A DNA stretch of 64,000 nt, taken from positions 62,001 through 126,000 of the forward strand of contig CAKUHB010000001.1 in NCBI GenBank assembly GCA_934655875.1. Direction: 5' to 3'. Of the stretch, positions 1 through 8,239 are shown piece after piece. The notes beneath the pieces were generated by a model, which had not been told where the DNA came from, did no database searches, and was given only the letters and a program-made list of their open reading frames with translations. Position numbers and translations under genes: made by a program. The DNA comes from an uncultured Oscillospiraceae bacterium. GTDB taxonomy: Bacteria; Bacillota; Clostridia; Oscillospirales; Oscillospiraceae. The first letter of the stretch is position 1. The number at the start of each line of letters is the position of its first letter.

Positions 1-571
1 CGGCGATGATCGCGCCGCGCTTGGCCGCCTGCCGGTAATCGCGCGTATTTTCCGGCCGCTGCGGGACGCCGCTGTCGTCGAGCAGATTCATGACCGTCGG
101 GCCGACGACAAACTCGGCGACCTCCGGATAGTTCCGGATGACCGATTGCAGCACGTTATAGGCCAGCTGCGCGTCGTTGGAGGTCACTGTCAGCGTAAAG
201 ATGTTCGTATTACTCAGAACAGACGCCGACACGGACGGCATGGAGCTGATGCTCAGCTCCTGCATGACGCGCTCGCTGAGCGCGCCGCTCGTGAGAATAT
301 AGGGAAAGGTCTTCGCCATCTGCTCGGCGGTGGTCGTATTGTAGCTGCGGATCTCCGATTGCAGGGCGTTCGTCACATAGACGGTAAACGTCGCGCTGGC
401 CTTGTAGACCGGGCGGTAGGACCGGTACGTCCGCCAGCACAGCGCCGAGACGCAGATGATCAGCGCCGCCGCCAGCAGCAGCCACAGCCGCCGCAGCGTC
501 TGCCAAAGATCCTGCAAAAACAGGCGCAGATCCAGACCGGGAATATTCAGTTCGCTGCTCTCATTGCTCAT
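1..571 (-). CDS. Wzz-type chain-length determinant protein, partial (3' end outside window)
   Basis: The reading frame runs off the left edge; 190 residues are visible from the ATG at 571. The N-terminal third has a membrane helix (about residues 28-46, rich in Leu, Ala and Ile) followed by an extracytoplasmic domain typical of Wzz/YveK/CapA proteins, which set polysaccharide chain length and partner with a tyrosine kinase. The start codon lies inside the end of the upstream kinase gene (11-base overlap), so the two are translationally coupled. It is a second Wzz domain in one operon, because the upstream kinase already carries its own. Whether a kinase domain follows beyond the edge cannot be seen. 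Confidence 0.8.
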   Translation of the reverse strand, partial: MSNESSELNIPGLDLRLFLQDLWQTLRRLWLLLAAALIICVSALCWRTYRSYRPVYKASATFTVYVTNALQSEIRSYNTTTAEQMAKTFPYILTSGALSERVMQELSISSMPSVSASVLSNTNIFTLTVTSNDAQLAYNVLQSVIRNYPEVAEFVVGPTVMNLLDDSGVPQRPENTRDYRQAAKRGAIIA

Positions 572-2081
572 GCATTTTCTGCTCCGATTGCGCCTGCCGC
601 GCGTCGGCGGCTGCGTATTGTCCGTATTTTCCGTACTTTCCGTATTTCCCGTACTGGCCGTAGCCGCTGCTGTAGCCGTATCTGCCGGAGCCATAGCCAT
701 AATTGCCCTGCTCCGACAAAATTGACAGATAGCAGTCGTTGAGCACGCAGCCAAGCAGACTGGCGTGCGCTTCCTGCAAAACATCCAGCGCGTTCAGAAG
801 CGCCTTTGTGCGCGCCTGATCCTGCCGGATGACCAGCAGCGACGCATCGCAAAGCTCCATCATGCATTCCGTGTCCGGCCCGGCGGCCATCGGCGGCGTA
901 TCGAGGATGACGACGTCATACTGCTCCCGCGCCTGCGCGATCAGCTGCGCCATGCCCTCGCCCGCGGCGAGCTCTGCCGCGTTCGGGCTGCTGCGCCGCT
1001 CCATCAGAAGCTGCAAGGCCGGGCTTCTGACATAGCCCACCACGGCTTCCTCCAGCGGTGCCGCGCCGCGCAGGACATCGGTCGTCGTGGCGCGCCATTT
1101 CCGGCACCCCATGATCTTATGGCAGGCTGGCTTGCGCAGGTCGCCGTCGATCAGCAGCACGCGCTGCTGCTTCTGGGCAAAGGCGAGTGCCAGATTGACG
1201 GCTACGGTCGACTTGCCCTCGTTTTCCAGCGCACTTGTGACCAGCAGCACCTTGCCGCCCTCCGGCATGTGCTGCTCCACCTTGCGCCGGAGCGAGCGGA
1301 TGGTCTCGGTATACGAGAACGAGGTCACGGGATCATTCATCAGGATGCCGGCCTTTCTGTGCCGCAGCCATGATAAAAACGTCTTATATTTGCGCTCATG
1401 CCGGATCTCGGCCAGCACGCGGCAGTCCAGCTTCTGCCGGATCTCCCAGCTGCTGCGGACCGTATCGCGCAGAACCGCCGTGACAGCCAGCAGCGCGCAC
1501 ACGGCCACAGCCGTCACGAGCGCGGCCTTTTTAGCCTGAGACGCCGCCCGCATCGGGTTCGACGGCGCCACCGGCACGCGCGGCTGCTGCAATACCTCGA
1601 GGATGATATCGCCCATCACCTGATAGGAGACCTCGCTGTGATGCTCAATAACCGCCTTGCTGACGAGAAACGCCGTCCTTGGGTCGGACGCCGTCACCTG
1701 CATGGTCAGAAGATTCGTCTCGTCGACAACGGCGGCGGAGATCTTCCCGTCAAATGTGCGCATGTCCAATGAGTTCAGGACAGTCGTGCGCAAAATGGAG
1801 CTGTTGAGCACCGAAGAGAAGGTCGTTGCCAGCGTCGAGGCGGCGGAAAGATTCTGAAACACGCTCGAGGAGCTGCCCTGCATCGTCACGACGAAGGTCG
1901 TCGAGCAGGTATATTCCGGCTGATAGGTGATCTCCGCCGCGGTGTACGCGCCCTGCGCGGCGAGGATCGCCAGCACGACGATCAGATACCAGCGCCGCAG
2001 CACGCTCCGGATGACAACAAGGGGATCGAATTGCAGCAGCTCCGCCTGTGACTCCTGCTCTGTCATGTGTTCTGCCGCCAT
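561..2081 (-). CDS. Wzz domain-tyrosine kinase fusion (BY-kinase, Wzc/CpsCD-like)
   Basis: 506 residues. An N-terminal Wzz domain lies between two membrane helices (about residues 32-49 and 186-205), followed by a cytoplasmic BY-kinase domain. The Walker A segment is at 281-292 (NEGKST), the Walker A' motif VLLIDGD at 308-314, and a Walker B-like VVILDTPP further on. The last 50 residues carry a tyrosine cluster made of Gly-Tyr and repeated GKY units, the usual autophosphorylation tail. In most Firmicutes the modulator (CpsC/YwqC) and kinase (CpsD/YwqD) are separate; here they are fused, as in proteobacterial Wzc. The cognate phosphatase is encoded two genes upstream. It probably controls exopolysaccharide assembly, but no polymerase or glycosyltransferase lies inside the window. 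Confidence 0.9.
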   Translation of the reverse strand: MAAEHMTEQESQAELLQFDPLVVIRSVLRRWYLIVVLAILAAQGAYTAAEITYQPEYTCSTTFVVTMQGSSSSVFQNLSAASTLATTFSSVLNSSILRTTVLNSLDMRTFDGKISAAVVDETNLLTMQVTASDPRTAFLVSKAVIEHHSEVSYQVMGDIILEVLQQPRVPVAPSNPMRAASQAKKAALVTAVAVCALLAVTAVLRDTVRSSWEIRQKLDCRVLAEIRHERKYKTFLSWLRHRKAGILMNDPVTSFSYTETIRSLRRKVEQHMPEGGKVLLVTSALENEGKSTVAVNLALAFAQKQQRVLLIDGDLRKPACHKIMGCRKWRATTTDVLRGAAPLEEAVVGYVRSPALQLLMERRSSPNAAELAAGEGMAQLIAQAREQYDVVILDTPPMAAGPDTECMMELCDASLLVIRQDQARTKALLNALDVLQEAHASLLGCVLNDCYLSILSEQGNYGYGSGRYGYSSGYGQYGKYGKYGKYGQYAAADARQAQSEQKMHEQ

Positions 2082-2084
2082 GCT

Positions 2085-2927
2085 TTACTCCTCTACCACT
2101 ACGATCAGGCGGGTCCGGGCATGATACTGCCCCGATTCCGCCGTATATTCCACACAATAGGTTCCCGGGACGGAAGTGTCGACCGGATCGTCGATCTGCA
2201 CCTTGATGCTTCCGTCCGTTCCATGCAGCCGCGTCCGCTGTGCGCCGGCCTGCCAGCTGTCCAGATACTCCGCCGCGTCAAACGCGTCCTCCGGCTCCAG
2301 ATATACCAGATACTGCGTCAGCGTGATCGCCGCGTTGTCCGCCTGATCGGTAACAAGCACCGGAGCCGTCAGGTACGCAGTGTCGCCCAGACTGTTCGTG
2401 ACCCGGAACTGCACCACATGCTCGCCCAGCTCATAGATCTGCCCTTCCCCGGACAGGATCGTTCCCTTGATCCGATCCTTGAGACTTCCGTCAAACACGT
2501 CCGCCGCGTCCAGCGCGCCAAAAATGTCCGACGTTCCGCTGGGCCGGAAGATGAGCGGCGCGGACAGGGAAAAGCGCGGGCTTTCATAGTCGGTATACAG
2601 AACCGCCCGCTTTGCCTTGGCCACGTTGCCCGCGCGGTCAAAGGCCGCATAGGTCACCTGAAACTGCCGCTGCGCCACCGCGCCATAGACCGACTCGACC
2701 ACCACGGACGTCGTTACATCGCCGTCCTTCGCGTCATACGCGCGGATCCCCTGCAAAAGCTGCGCCGGATCGTCCTGCACGGACAGCTCCAGCGGCTCAG
2801 ACGGGACTGTGATGACAGGCGGCTGCGTGTCAAGCGCGCGCCCGCGCCACGACTGATACAGGATAAACGCCGCGCTGCAAACTGCCAGCAGCGCCAGCAT
2901 CAGCAGCATTCCCTTCCCTCGTTTCAC
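2085..2927 (-). CDS. Membrane-anchored protein with Ig-like domains, exopolysaccharide operon
   Basis: 280 residues. A basic N-terminus and one hydrophobic helix (about residues 6-24) are followed by three beta-rich Ig-like repeats of about 80 residues, similar in style to DUF5011/HYR domains (recurring pattern of a conserved Asp, the phrase YDAKDGDVT and a final VxYTA-type strand). There is no lipobox and no sortase signal, so it is probably an extracytoplasmic protein held by its N-terminal helix. The gap to the phosphatase upstream is 10 bases and to the kinase downstream 3 bases. Its role is unknown; a structural or binding role in surface polysaccharide assembly is an inference from context. 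Confidence 0.7.
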   Translation of the reverse strand: MKRGKGMLLMLALLAVCSAAFILYQSWRGRALDTQPPVITVPSEPLELSVQDDPAQLLQGIRAYDAKDGDVTTSVVVESVYGAVAQRQFQVTYAAFDRAGNVAKAKRAVLYTDYESPRFSLSAPLIFRPSGTSDIFGALDAADVFDGSLKDRIKGTILSGEGQIYELGEHVVQFRVTNSLGDTAYLTAPVLVTDQADNAAITLTQYLVYLEPEDAFDAAEYLDSWQAGAQRTRLHGTDGSIKVQIDDPVDTSVPGTYCVEYTAESGQYHARTRLIVVVEE

Positions 2928-2937
2928 AATACGCTCC

Positions 2938-3684
2938 TCAATCGAACCAATCCGGTTCGTCCAATGTGATTTGTTGGTTTCCCAGCACCCGGCCCGGGTT
3001 TTCCTTCAGAAGAAGATCCGCCGTCCGGACGGAAAACTCGCTGCACAGCAGCGTGTACACGTCATGCATCCACGGTGTCCGCCGCAGCGGCGAATGCGCG
3101 TCGCTGGCGACAAACGAAGCAAAGCCGCGCTCGACCAGCGCGAAGGCCAGCGCCTGCTCCCGCCGGCCGAACCGGCCAAGCAGGCTCCCGCGGTTCACCT
3201 GTAATAAGCACCCCATATCTGTCCAGAGGTTCAGAAGCCGCGGCTCAGCCTGCGCGAACAGATAGCGCTCCGGGTGCGCCACGATCGGGCGCAGCCCCAG
3301 CTCCAGGATCTCTCTAAGGATCCCGGTTGCTTCGTGCGCGTAATCCGAAAACGGGAACTCCACGAGCGGATACCGCGACCCCGCCAGCGTGCAAAGGCTG
3401 CCTTCCCGCAGCCGCAGCGCCGTGTCCGGTGTCCCGAAGATCTCCATGCCGCAGGACAGCCGCAGGGTGCTCCCATGCGCCCGCAGCGCGGCGGATAACT
3501 CCGCGCAGGCGTGCGTGACGCCCGCCGTATCCAGACAGTCTGTGCGCGGCAGATTGCAGTGCGGCGTCACGATCATCGTGCTGACGCCGCTCTCGGTCGC
3601 CAGCACAGCCATTTCCAAAGAGTCCTCCATGGACGGCGAGCCGTCGTCCACGCCGGGCAGGATATGGGCGTGAATGTCGATCAT
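2938..3684 (-). CDS. CpsB/YwqE-type PHP-domain tyrosine phosphatase
   Basis: 248 residues, the normal length for CpsB/YwqE. It starts with the PHP metal-binding signature DIHAHILPGVDDG, followed by TPHCN, AHPERY and a late SDAHS motif, which together supply the metal-binding His and Asp residues. This family removes phosphate from the tyrosine tail of BY-kinases, so the fused kinase encoded downstream is the expected substrate. Its ATG overlaps the stop codon of the PqqD-like gene (ATGA at 3681-3684), which couples polysaccharide control to the peptide-maturation genes upstream. Confidence in the family is high; the substrate is inferred. Confidence 0.92.
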   Translation of the reverse strand: MIDIHAHILPGVDDGSPSMEDSLEMAVLATESGVSTMIVTPHCNLPRTDCLDTAGVTHACAELSAALRAHGSTLRLSCGMEIFGTPDTALRLREGSLCTLAGSRYPLVEFPFSDYAHEATGILREILELGLRPIVAHPERYLFAQAEPRLLNLWTDMGCLLQVNRGSLLGRFGRREQALAFALVERGFASFVASDAHSPLRRTPWMHDVYTLLCSEFSVRTADLLLKENPGRVLGNQQITLDEPDWFD

Positions 3685-3953
3685 GCCTGCTCTTCCAGCG
3701 CGCCGATCTGCCGCATCTGCGAAAGGAAGTCCCGCAGATCCGCACGCGCGGTCTCGTTATCTACGTCATATTCGGATACGATCGCCGCCAGCAGCGACTG
3801 TTCGGTCTGTTCGTCCGCCAGCTTCCGGAAAATATAATCGCCCAGCTCGTTGAGCGTGACAAGACCGTTGATCCTTGCCGCGGCTGCGCCGGTCGGCACC
3901 AGAAGATATTCGCCCGCGATCTCGCGGCGGATAAAGTCCGGGGATGCTCTCAT
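3681..3953 (-). CDS. PqqD-like peptide recognition protein (RRE domain)
   Basis: 90 residues, matching the size of stand-alone PqqD/RRE proteins. Such proteins bind the leader part of a ribosomal precursor peptide and present it to the modifying enzyme. The pattern is typical: an N-terminal strand region, a TLNELGDYIFRKL helix, then an acidic three-helix bundle. A longer frame exists, but the ATG at 3953 is preceded by a good GGGAGGA site and forms an ATGA overlap with the stop of the peptidase gene upstream. It is the expected partner of the radical SAM enzyme at 6167-7294. Confidence 0.85.
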   Translation of the reverse strand: MRASPDFIRREIAGEYLLVPTGAAAARINGLVTLNELGDYIFRKLADEQTEQSLLAAIVSEYDVDNETARADLRDFLSQMRQIGALEEQA

Positions 3954-4426
3954 GAAAAAATCCTCCCTATGGCTTTGAGCCTTGTATACAGGCCGAGCAG
4001 GCGTTCGCGCTGTGGGATGACGCGGATCCAGACCCGCGCAAAAAACTCCCACCAGAAGCAGCCCGGCCCCTGATAACGTCCTTTTCGTCTGGCAGAGCGT
4101 GCCACAGCCAGGATCTGTTCCGGCCGGATGCCCGGCTCCACGATCCGCTGTGCATCGCCGATCATGCTGTAGCTGCCATCCGCACAGCAGCGGCAGACAC
4201 GATGCAGTACATATGCACCGCTTTTCCGGCGGTACAGCACGATATCGCCGCGGCGCAGCGGCCGCTTCGGCTTTTCCAGGAGCACACTGTCGCGCCCCGG
4301 AGCAAGGAACGGCCCCATGCTGCTGCCGGTGATGCCCAGCGGCAGCGTCTCGACTGTATCGAGAAGCACACGGTATTCCTCCAGCAGCTGCGCAGTCGGC
4401 AGCGACTTTTCCAGATGCTCCATCAC
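3950..4426 (-). CDS. S24/S26-family peptidase, possible leader peptidase
   Basis: 158 residues. The signal-peptidase-like nucleophile motif GSSMGPF is at residues 34-40 (Ser36 the likely nucleophile), followed by RRGDIVLY (59-65) and GDAQ (90-93). Where bacterial signal peptidase I has its general-base Lys (a YIKRV-like segment), this protein has VLHRV with His75, as in SipW and the ER-type enzymes. There is no clear N-terminal membrane anchor; a hydrophobic aromatic stretch lies near the C-terminus. It overlaps both neighbours by ATGA. Between an ABC exporter lacking a C39 peptidase domain and a PqqD-like protein, it is a good candidate to cleave a precursor peptide; that is inference. Confidence 0.75.
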   Translation of the reverse strand: MMEHLEKSLPTAQLLEEYRVLLDTVETLPLGITGSSMGPFLAPGRDSVLLEKPKRPLRRGDIVLYRRKSGAYVLHRVCRCCADGSYSMIGDAQRIVEPGIRPEQILAVARSARRKGRYQGPGCFWWEFFARVWIRVIPQRERLLGLYTRLKAIGRIFS

Positions 4427-6126
4427 AGCTCCTCCCGCAGCTCGCCCGCCTGCAAATGGTACCGGCGGCGGCAGATGCGCGCCGTCTCCGCCCGGTGCGT
4501 CACAAAGACGCAGGTGCGGACAAAGGGGCAGGCCATGAGGTTTTGCAGGAGCTGCTTTTCCGTCTGCGCGTCAAGCGCGGACGTCGCTTCGTCGAGCAGC
4601 AGCACCGGCGCGCGCCGCAGAAGTGCGCGGGCGATGGCCAGCCGCTGCGCCTGTCCCTCGGACAGGCCCTTTCCACGGCTGCCGACGCGATAGTCCAGTC
4701 CCTCCGGCAGTGCGCGGACAAACCCCGCCGCGCACGCAGTCTCCAGCGCGGCGTTCAGCTCATCCTCGGATGCGTCCGGACGCGTCAGCAGAAGATTTTC
4801 CCGGATGGTACCGGCAAACATGCTGTTGCCCTGCGGTACATAGGCAAAGGCGCTGCGCGTCGCCGCGCAGAGCGGGCGCCATTCGGCGCCGGTTTGCAGC
4901 TCCGCTGTCCCCTCCTGCGGCTGAATGAGCCCCAGAAGCAGGCGGAGCATGGTTGTTTTTCCCTCGCCGGAGGGCCCGGTCAGCGCGACCAGCTCATCCG
5001 GCTCGGCGTGGAACGCAATATGTTTGAGAACCGGCTGCTTGCCCTGATAGGCAAAGCTGCAATCCATCAGCCGGAGCGAGACGCGATCGCCCGCGGAAAA
5101 CTCCAGCGCGGCCTGCGGCTCCTTCGGCAGCTCCGCGATGGCCATAACGCGGCCCGCGGACGTGGAAATGGAGATGGCCGACGAGACAAGGCTGACAAGC
5201 GAGGAAAACGCCGACCGCAGCGTGGAGGACAGCTGCAAAAACATCGTCAGCGAGCCGTAGGTGATATGCCCCGACCAGAGCCGGTACACGCCCCAGCCAA
5301 AGCATGCGGCGGACACCACCGCGCCCATCAGCGACAGGCAGGCGGAGGTGCGCACGGAAAAGCGGTTATAATCGAGATATTCCCCGGTATACCGCTTCTG
5401 CTCGCCCAGCATCCGATCCCAGAACAGGCGGCTGACGCCGAAGGCTTTGATGCTCGTCAGATTGTTCAGAGAATCCTCATAAAACGACATGAGGTCGCTG
5501 GAGATCTCCTTCATGCGCTTGTTATGCAGGCGCATGCTGCGCACCAGCACGCGGGACGAGACCGCCGCGACCGGCACGGAGATGAGCGCGATGGCGGCCA
5601 TGGTGCTGTCAAAATACAGCATGATGACCAGCGCACCGAAAAACTGCATGAGACCGGAAAACAATCCGGGGATCAGGCTCGTCACGCCGCTGCATACCGT
5701 CCCGATGTCGCTCGTCAAGCGGTTCAGGAGGTCGCCTGCGCGGTACTGCTCCAGAAGCTGCCAGTCCGCGCCGAGGATCTTCTCATACGCTTCCGCCTGA
5801 ATTTCGTTCTGGACACGGACATTGAGCTTCGCGCCGACGCGCGAGGTCACGCTTTTCAGCAATATTCCGAGCAGCAGCATCCCGGCCATCGCGGCGGCGG
5901 CCGCGCCGATCGTACCGGTCTTGTGGCCGGTGACGGCGTCGATCAGATATTTGGATGCGACGGATGTGCCAAGGCTCATCACGATGGCCAGTACGCCCAG
6001 CAGAATGTGGACGGCGACGACGGCGCGGTAGCGCTTAATGTACGCACCGACCCACGCGGCTTCGCGGCAAAACTCCTGTAACCAGCCAGCTTTGATCTTC
6101 TGTTGGAGCTTCCGCAGGGTCGTCAT
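4423..6126 (-). CDS. ABC exporter, fused permease and ATPase
   Basis: 567 residues. A six-helix transmembrane domain (about residues 35-320) is followed by an ATPase domain with Walker A GPSGEGKTT, the signature LSEGQ and Walker B VLLLDEATSALD. It has no C39 peptidase domain at its N-terminus, so any leader cleavage must be done by another protein; the S24/S26 peptidase gene overlaps its stop codon. It lies 40 bases downstream of the radical SAM gene. Most likely it exports the mature product of this cluster. A role in lipid or drug export cannot be excluded on sequence alone. Confidence 0.88.
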   Translation of the reverse strand: MTTLRKLQQKIKAGWLQEFCREAAWVGAYIKRYRAVVAVHILLGVLAIVMSLGTSVASKYLIDAVTGHKTGTIGAAAAAMAGMLLLGILLKSVTSRVGAKLNVRVQNEIQAEAYEKILGADWQLLEQYRAGDLLNRLTSDIGTVCSGVTSLIPGLFSGLMQFFGALVIMLYFDSTMAAIALISVPVAAVSSRVLVRSMRLHNKRMKEISSDLMSFYEDSLNNLTSIKAFGVSRLFWDRMLGEQKRYTGEYLDYNRFSVRTSACLSLMGAVVSAACFGWGVYRLWSGHITYGSLTMFLQLSSTLRSAFSSLVSLVSSAISISTSAGRVMAIAELPKEPQAALEFSAGDRVSLRLMDCSFAYQGKQPVLKHIAFHAEPDELVALTGPSGEGKTTMLRLLLGLIQPQEGTAELQTGAEWRPLCAATRSAFAYVPQGNSMFAGTIRENLLLTRPDASEDELNAALETACAAGFVRALPEGLDYRVGSRGKGLSEGQAQRLAIARALLRRAPVLLLDEATSALDAQTEKQLLQNLMACPFVRTCVFVTHRAETARICRRRYHLQAGELREEL

Positions 6127-6166
6127 CGCTTCGTCCGCCTTTGTGTCAGTTTATATGGGATCGTGC

Positions 6167-7294
6167 TTACGTGCCGGACGTCTGGGATGCTTCGCACGCG
6201 GCGCGGATCTTTTGAAGGTATGCCCCGGTCATGCGGCAGAGGTAGTCCGGGGGGTGGGTAAAGCTGCCGCTTTCAGCCTGACAGACGGCAGCGCACTGGT
6301 CGCACGCGTGCCGCGCCGGGCAGACGGTGCATTTGGCCGGAACGAGGATACGGCCGGTCTCGTCGCGGAGCTTCTGCCACGCGGCTTCGAACGGCAGATC
6401 GTCCAGCCGGACGCCCGGCTGCGTCATCATGCCGCATGGGCGCAGCTCATGCTCCCACGTGACCCAGAACGTGCTGCTGCCTGCGCGGCAGGCAAGCTTC
6501 TGGGTGGGCATCTCCTGACATTCCGCATCCGGATCCGGGACGGCTTCGCCGCGCAGCAGCGACTGCCAGCGGCTGCGGCATTCGTCCGGCGAAAAGCGCA
6601 GACGGTCGCAGCGGAGCTTTTCCTCCGCGGCCTGCGCCGGGGTCAGGCGGTCGGCGCAGAACGCGCCGTGCTCGCACGCGCGGACAGGCGGGAACATATA
6701 GGTCGCGGCTTGCAGCGGCAGGCCGTGTGAATTTGCAAAGTTGAAGATCGCCGGGACGTCCTGCCGGTTATACGGCGTGACGGACAGATTCAGCTTGACG
6801 AGGATCCCGGCGTTTTGCAGCAGTTCGATGGCGCGGGTGGTCTTTTCCCACGCGGACGAATTGCCGCAGAGCACGCCGTAGGTTTCGGGCGACGCGCCGT
6901 AGAGGGTGATATTGACCCGCAGCGGCGGGTCGTTGGCGAGAAATTCGGCCATTTTCTCGTCCAGCAGCGATGCGTTCGTGTTGATGGACAGCATCAGGCC
7001 GAGACGCTTGCAGCCGGAATAAATCTCGCGAAAATCCGGGCGCAGCAGCGGCTCGCCGCCGGTGAGCAGCAGAAGGAGCGTCCCCGCGCGGCAGCAATCC
7101 TCCGCCAGACGCAGCCAGTCGGCCGCGGAGCGCTCCTGCGCGAGGGCGGCGGCGTCGTTCTGCGCGCGGTGGATGTAGCACATTTTGCACGAGAAATTGC
7201 AGCGGGGCGTCAGCTCGAACGTGCCGGAAAGGGGCACGCCCTGCGCGCCTGCGCGGGCGAAGAGCAGCTGACTGTAGATCTGATAGGCGTTCAT
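6167..7294 (-). CDS. Radical SAM/SPASM peptide-modifying enzyme
   Basis: 375 residues. The SAM-binding [4Fe-4S] motif is CNFSCKMC (C32, C36, C39), with a GGEPLLRPDF segment at 79-88. The C-terminal third is a SPASM domain with cysteines at 269, 287, 322, 325, 331, 334, 338 and 353, fitting two auxiliary iron-sulfur clusters. PqqE, AlbA, anaerobic sulfatase maturases and ranthipeptide synthases share this layout. With a PqqD-like protein, an HPrK-like ATPase, an exporter and a small peptide in the same operon, it is best read as a RiPP maturase. The bond it forms is unknown. The RBS GGGAGA precedes the ATG at 7294. Confidence 0.88.
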   Translation of the reverse strand: MNAYQIYSQLLFARAGAQGVPLSGTFELTPRCNFSCKMCYIHRAQNDAAALAQERSAADWLRLAEDCCRAGTLLLLLTGGEPLLRPDFREIYSGCKRLGLMLSINTNASLLDEKMAEFLANDPPLRVNITLYGASPETYGVLCGNSSAWEKTTRAIELLQNAGILVKLNLSVTPYNRQDVPAIFNFANSHGLPLQAATYMFPPVRACEHGAFCADRLTPAQAAEEKLRCDRLRFSPDECRSRWQSLLRGEAVPDPDAECQEMPTQKLACRAGSSTFWVTWEHELRPCGMMTQPGVRLDDLPFEAAWQKLRDETGRILVPAKCTVCPARHACDQCAAVCQAESGSFTHPPDYLCRMTGAYLQKIRAACEASQTSGT

Positions 7295-7315
7295 AAGTCT
7301 CTCCCGGTTCAGGGA

Positions 7316-8167
7316 TCACAGGCCAAGCGCCTGTGCGAGCGCGGCGACGGCGCTCTTGTCCGGCGTGCAGGCCAGATGGAAGATGGGCACGGCGGCGGCG
7401 AGGTCGAGCAGGCGCGAGAGCGTCTGCTGCCACTCTTCGGCGACGCGCATGTCGGCGAAAACGTTTTCACTCAGGCGGGCGATGGCTTCGGCGGGGCCGA
7501 GACGGCGGATGCTTGTTTCCGGGGCCTGCGAGAGGGTGACGACGGCGCGCAGCGGGAGGGTGCGGTTTTCGCAGACGCCGCTGGTGCCGGAGAACGGCAT
7601 GCCGCAGGCGCAGAATCGGCCGCTTAGCATGCGGACACCGGCCTTATCGCCGTTTATGAGGGCCGCGGCGCGGTATTGCTGCCAGAGGGCGGCCTGGGTG
7701 GACTTGCCGGTCTGGCTGGGGGCGGTGAACAGGATGGCGGAGCCATCCCACTCGATGTAGGACGCGTGGAAAACCAGCGCGCCGAAGTGGGACAGCAGCT
7801 GCGGGAGGGCGACGCCGGGCCAGAAGAACTGCGAACGCGTCGCCCAGCGCCAGTCCTCTTCGCGCACGTGACAGGTCACATGGTGCACGTCGGCGAGGGT
7901 GTAGCTCGCGGACATGTGGGGCAGGGGGCGGAAGGGGTCTTTGGTCTGGCGGGTAATCAGATCTCCGGAGCGCCAGAGCTTTTTTTCGCCGAACGCGCCG
8001 AGCAGCTCGCCCGCAGGCTCCGGCAGGGCGGGGACGGGGCGGGCTTCGATGGAAACATCCGGCTGGCAGGGGGGGATATGAAATTTGGGGCTGTCCGCGT
8101 CCTCCCACATGGGCTGCTCCGTCAGGACGCAGAAGCGGACGCGGCAAAATTCGTAAAAAAGTTTCAT
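7316..8167 (-). CDS. HPr-kinase-like ATPase associated with the peptide cluster
   Basis: 283 residues. The C-terminal half carries a kinase fold of the HPrK/PEP carboxykinase type: a FHASYIE segment around 133-139, Walker A APSQTGKST (149-157) and INGDKAG (171-177). The N-terminal half is not recognised and lacks the usual HPrK regulatory domain. HprK-related kinases occur in lasso peptide clusters, where they phosphorylate the peptide, and in the SynChlorMet-type cassettes with radical SAM and PqqD-like genes. It follows the candidate precursor gene after a strong hairpin (8189-8221). Phosphorylation of the peptide is a hypothesis. Confidence 0.78.
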   Translation of the reverse strand: MKLFYEFCRVRFCVLTEQPMWEDADSPKFHIPPCQPDVSIEARPVPALPEPAGELLGAFGEKKLWRSGDLITRQTKDPFRPLPHMSASYTLADVHHVTCHVREEDWRWATRSQFFWPGVALPQLLSHFGALVFHASYIEWDGSAILFTAPSQTGKSTQAALWQQYRAAALINGDKAGVRMLSGRFCACGMPFSGTSGVCENRTLPLRAVVTLSQAPETSIRRLGPAEAIARLSENVFADMRVAEEWQQTLSRLLDLAAAVPIFHLACTPDKSAVAALAQALGL

Positions 8168-8188
8168 GCTTCGAACTTCATAGAAAAC

Positions 8189-8221
8189 CAGTGCCCACGC
8201 CCAGCGGGGGCGTGGGCACTG
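8189..8221 (-). terminator. Strong hairpin between precursor gene and HPrK-like gene (attenuator)
   Basis: A perfect 14-bp stem (arms 8189-8202 and 8208-8221, 5-base loop) lies 18 bases after the precursor stop and 22 bases before the next ATG. On the minus strand it is followed by GTTTTCT, a weak U-tract. Partial termination here would make more peptide than enzyme, the usual arrangement in RiPP operons. Confidence 0.7.
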
Positions 8222-8239
8222 CTGGATTGTGCTTAGCGG

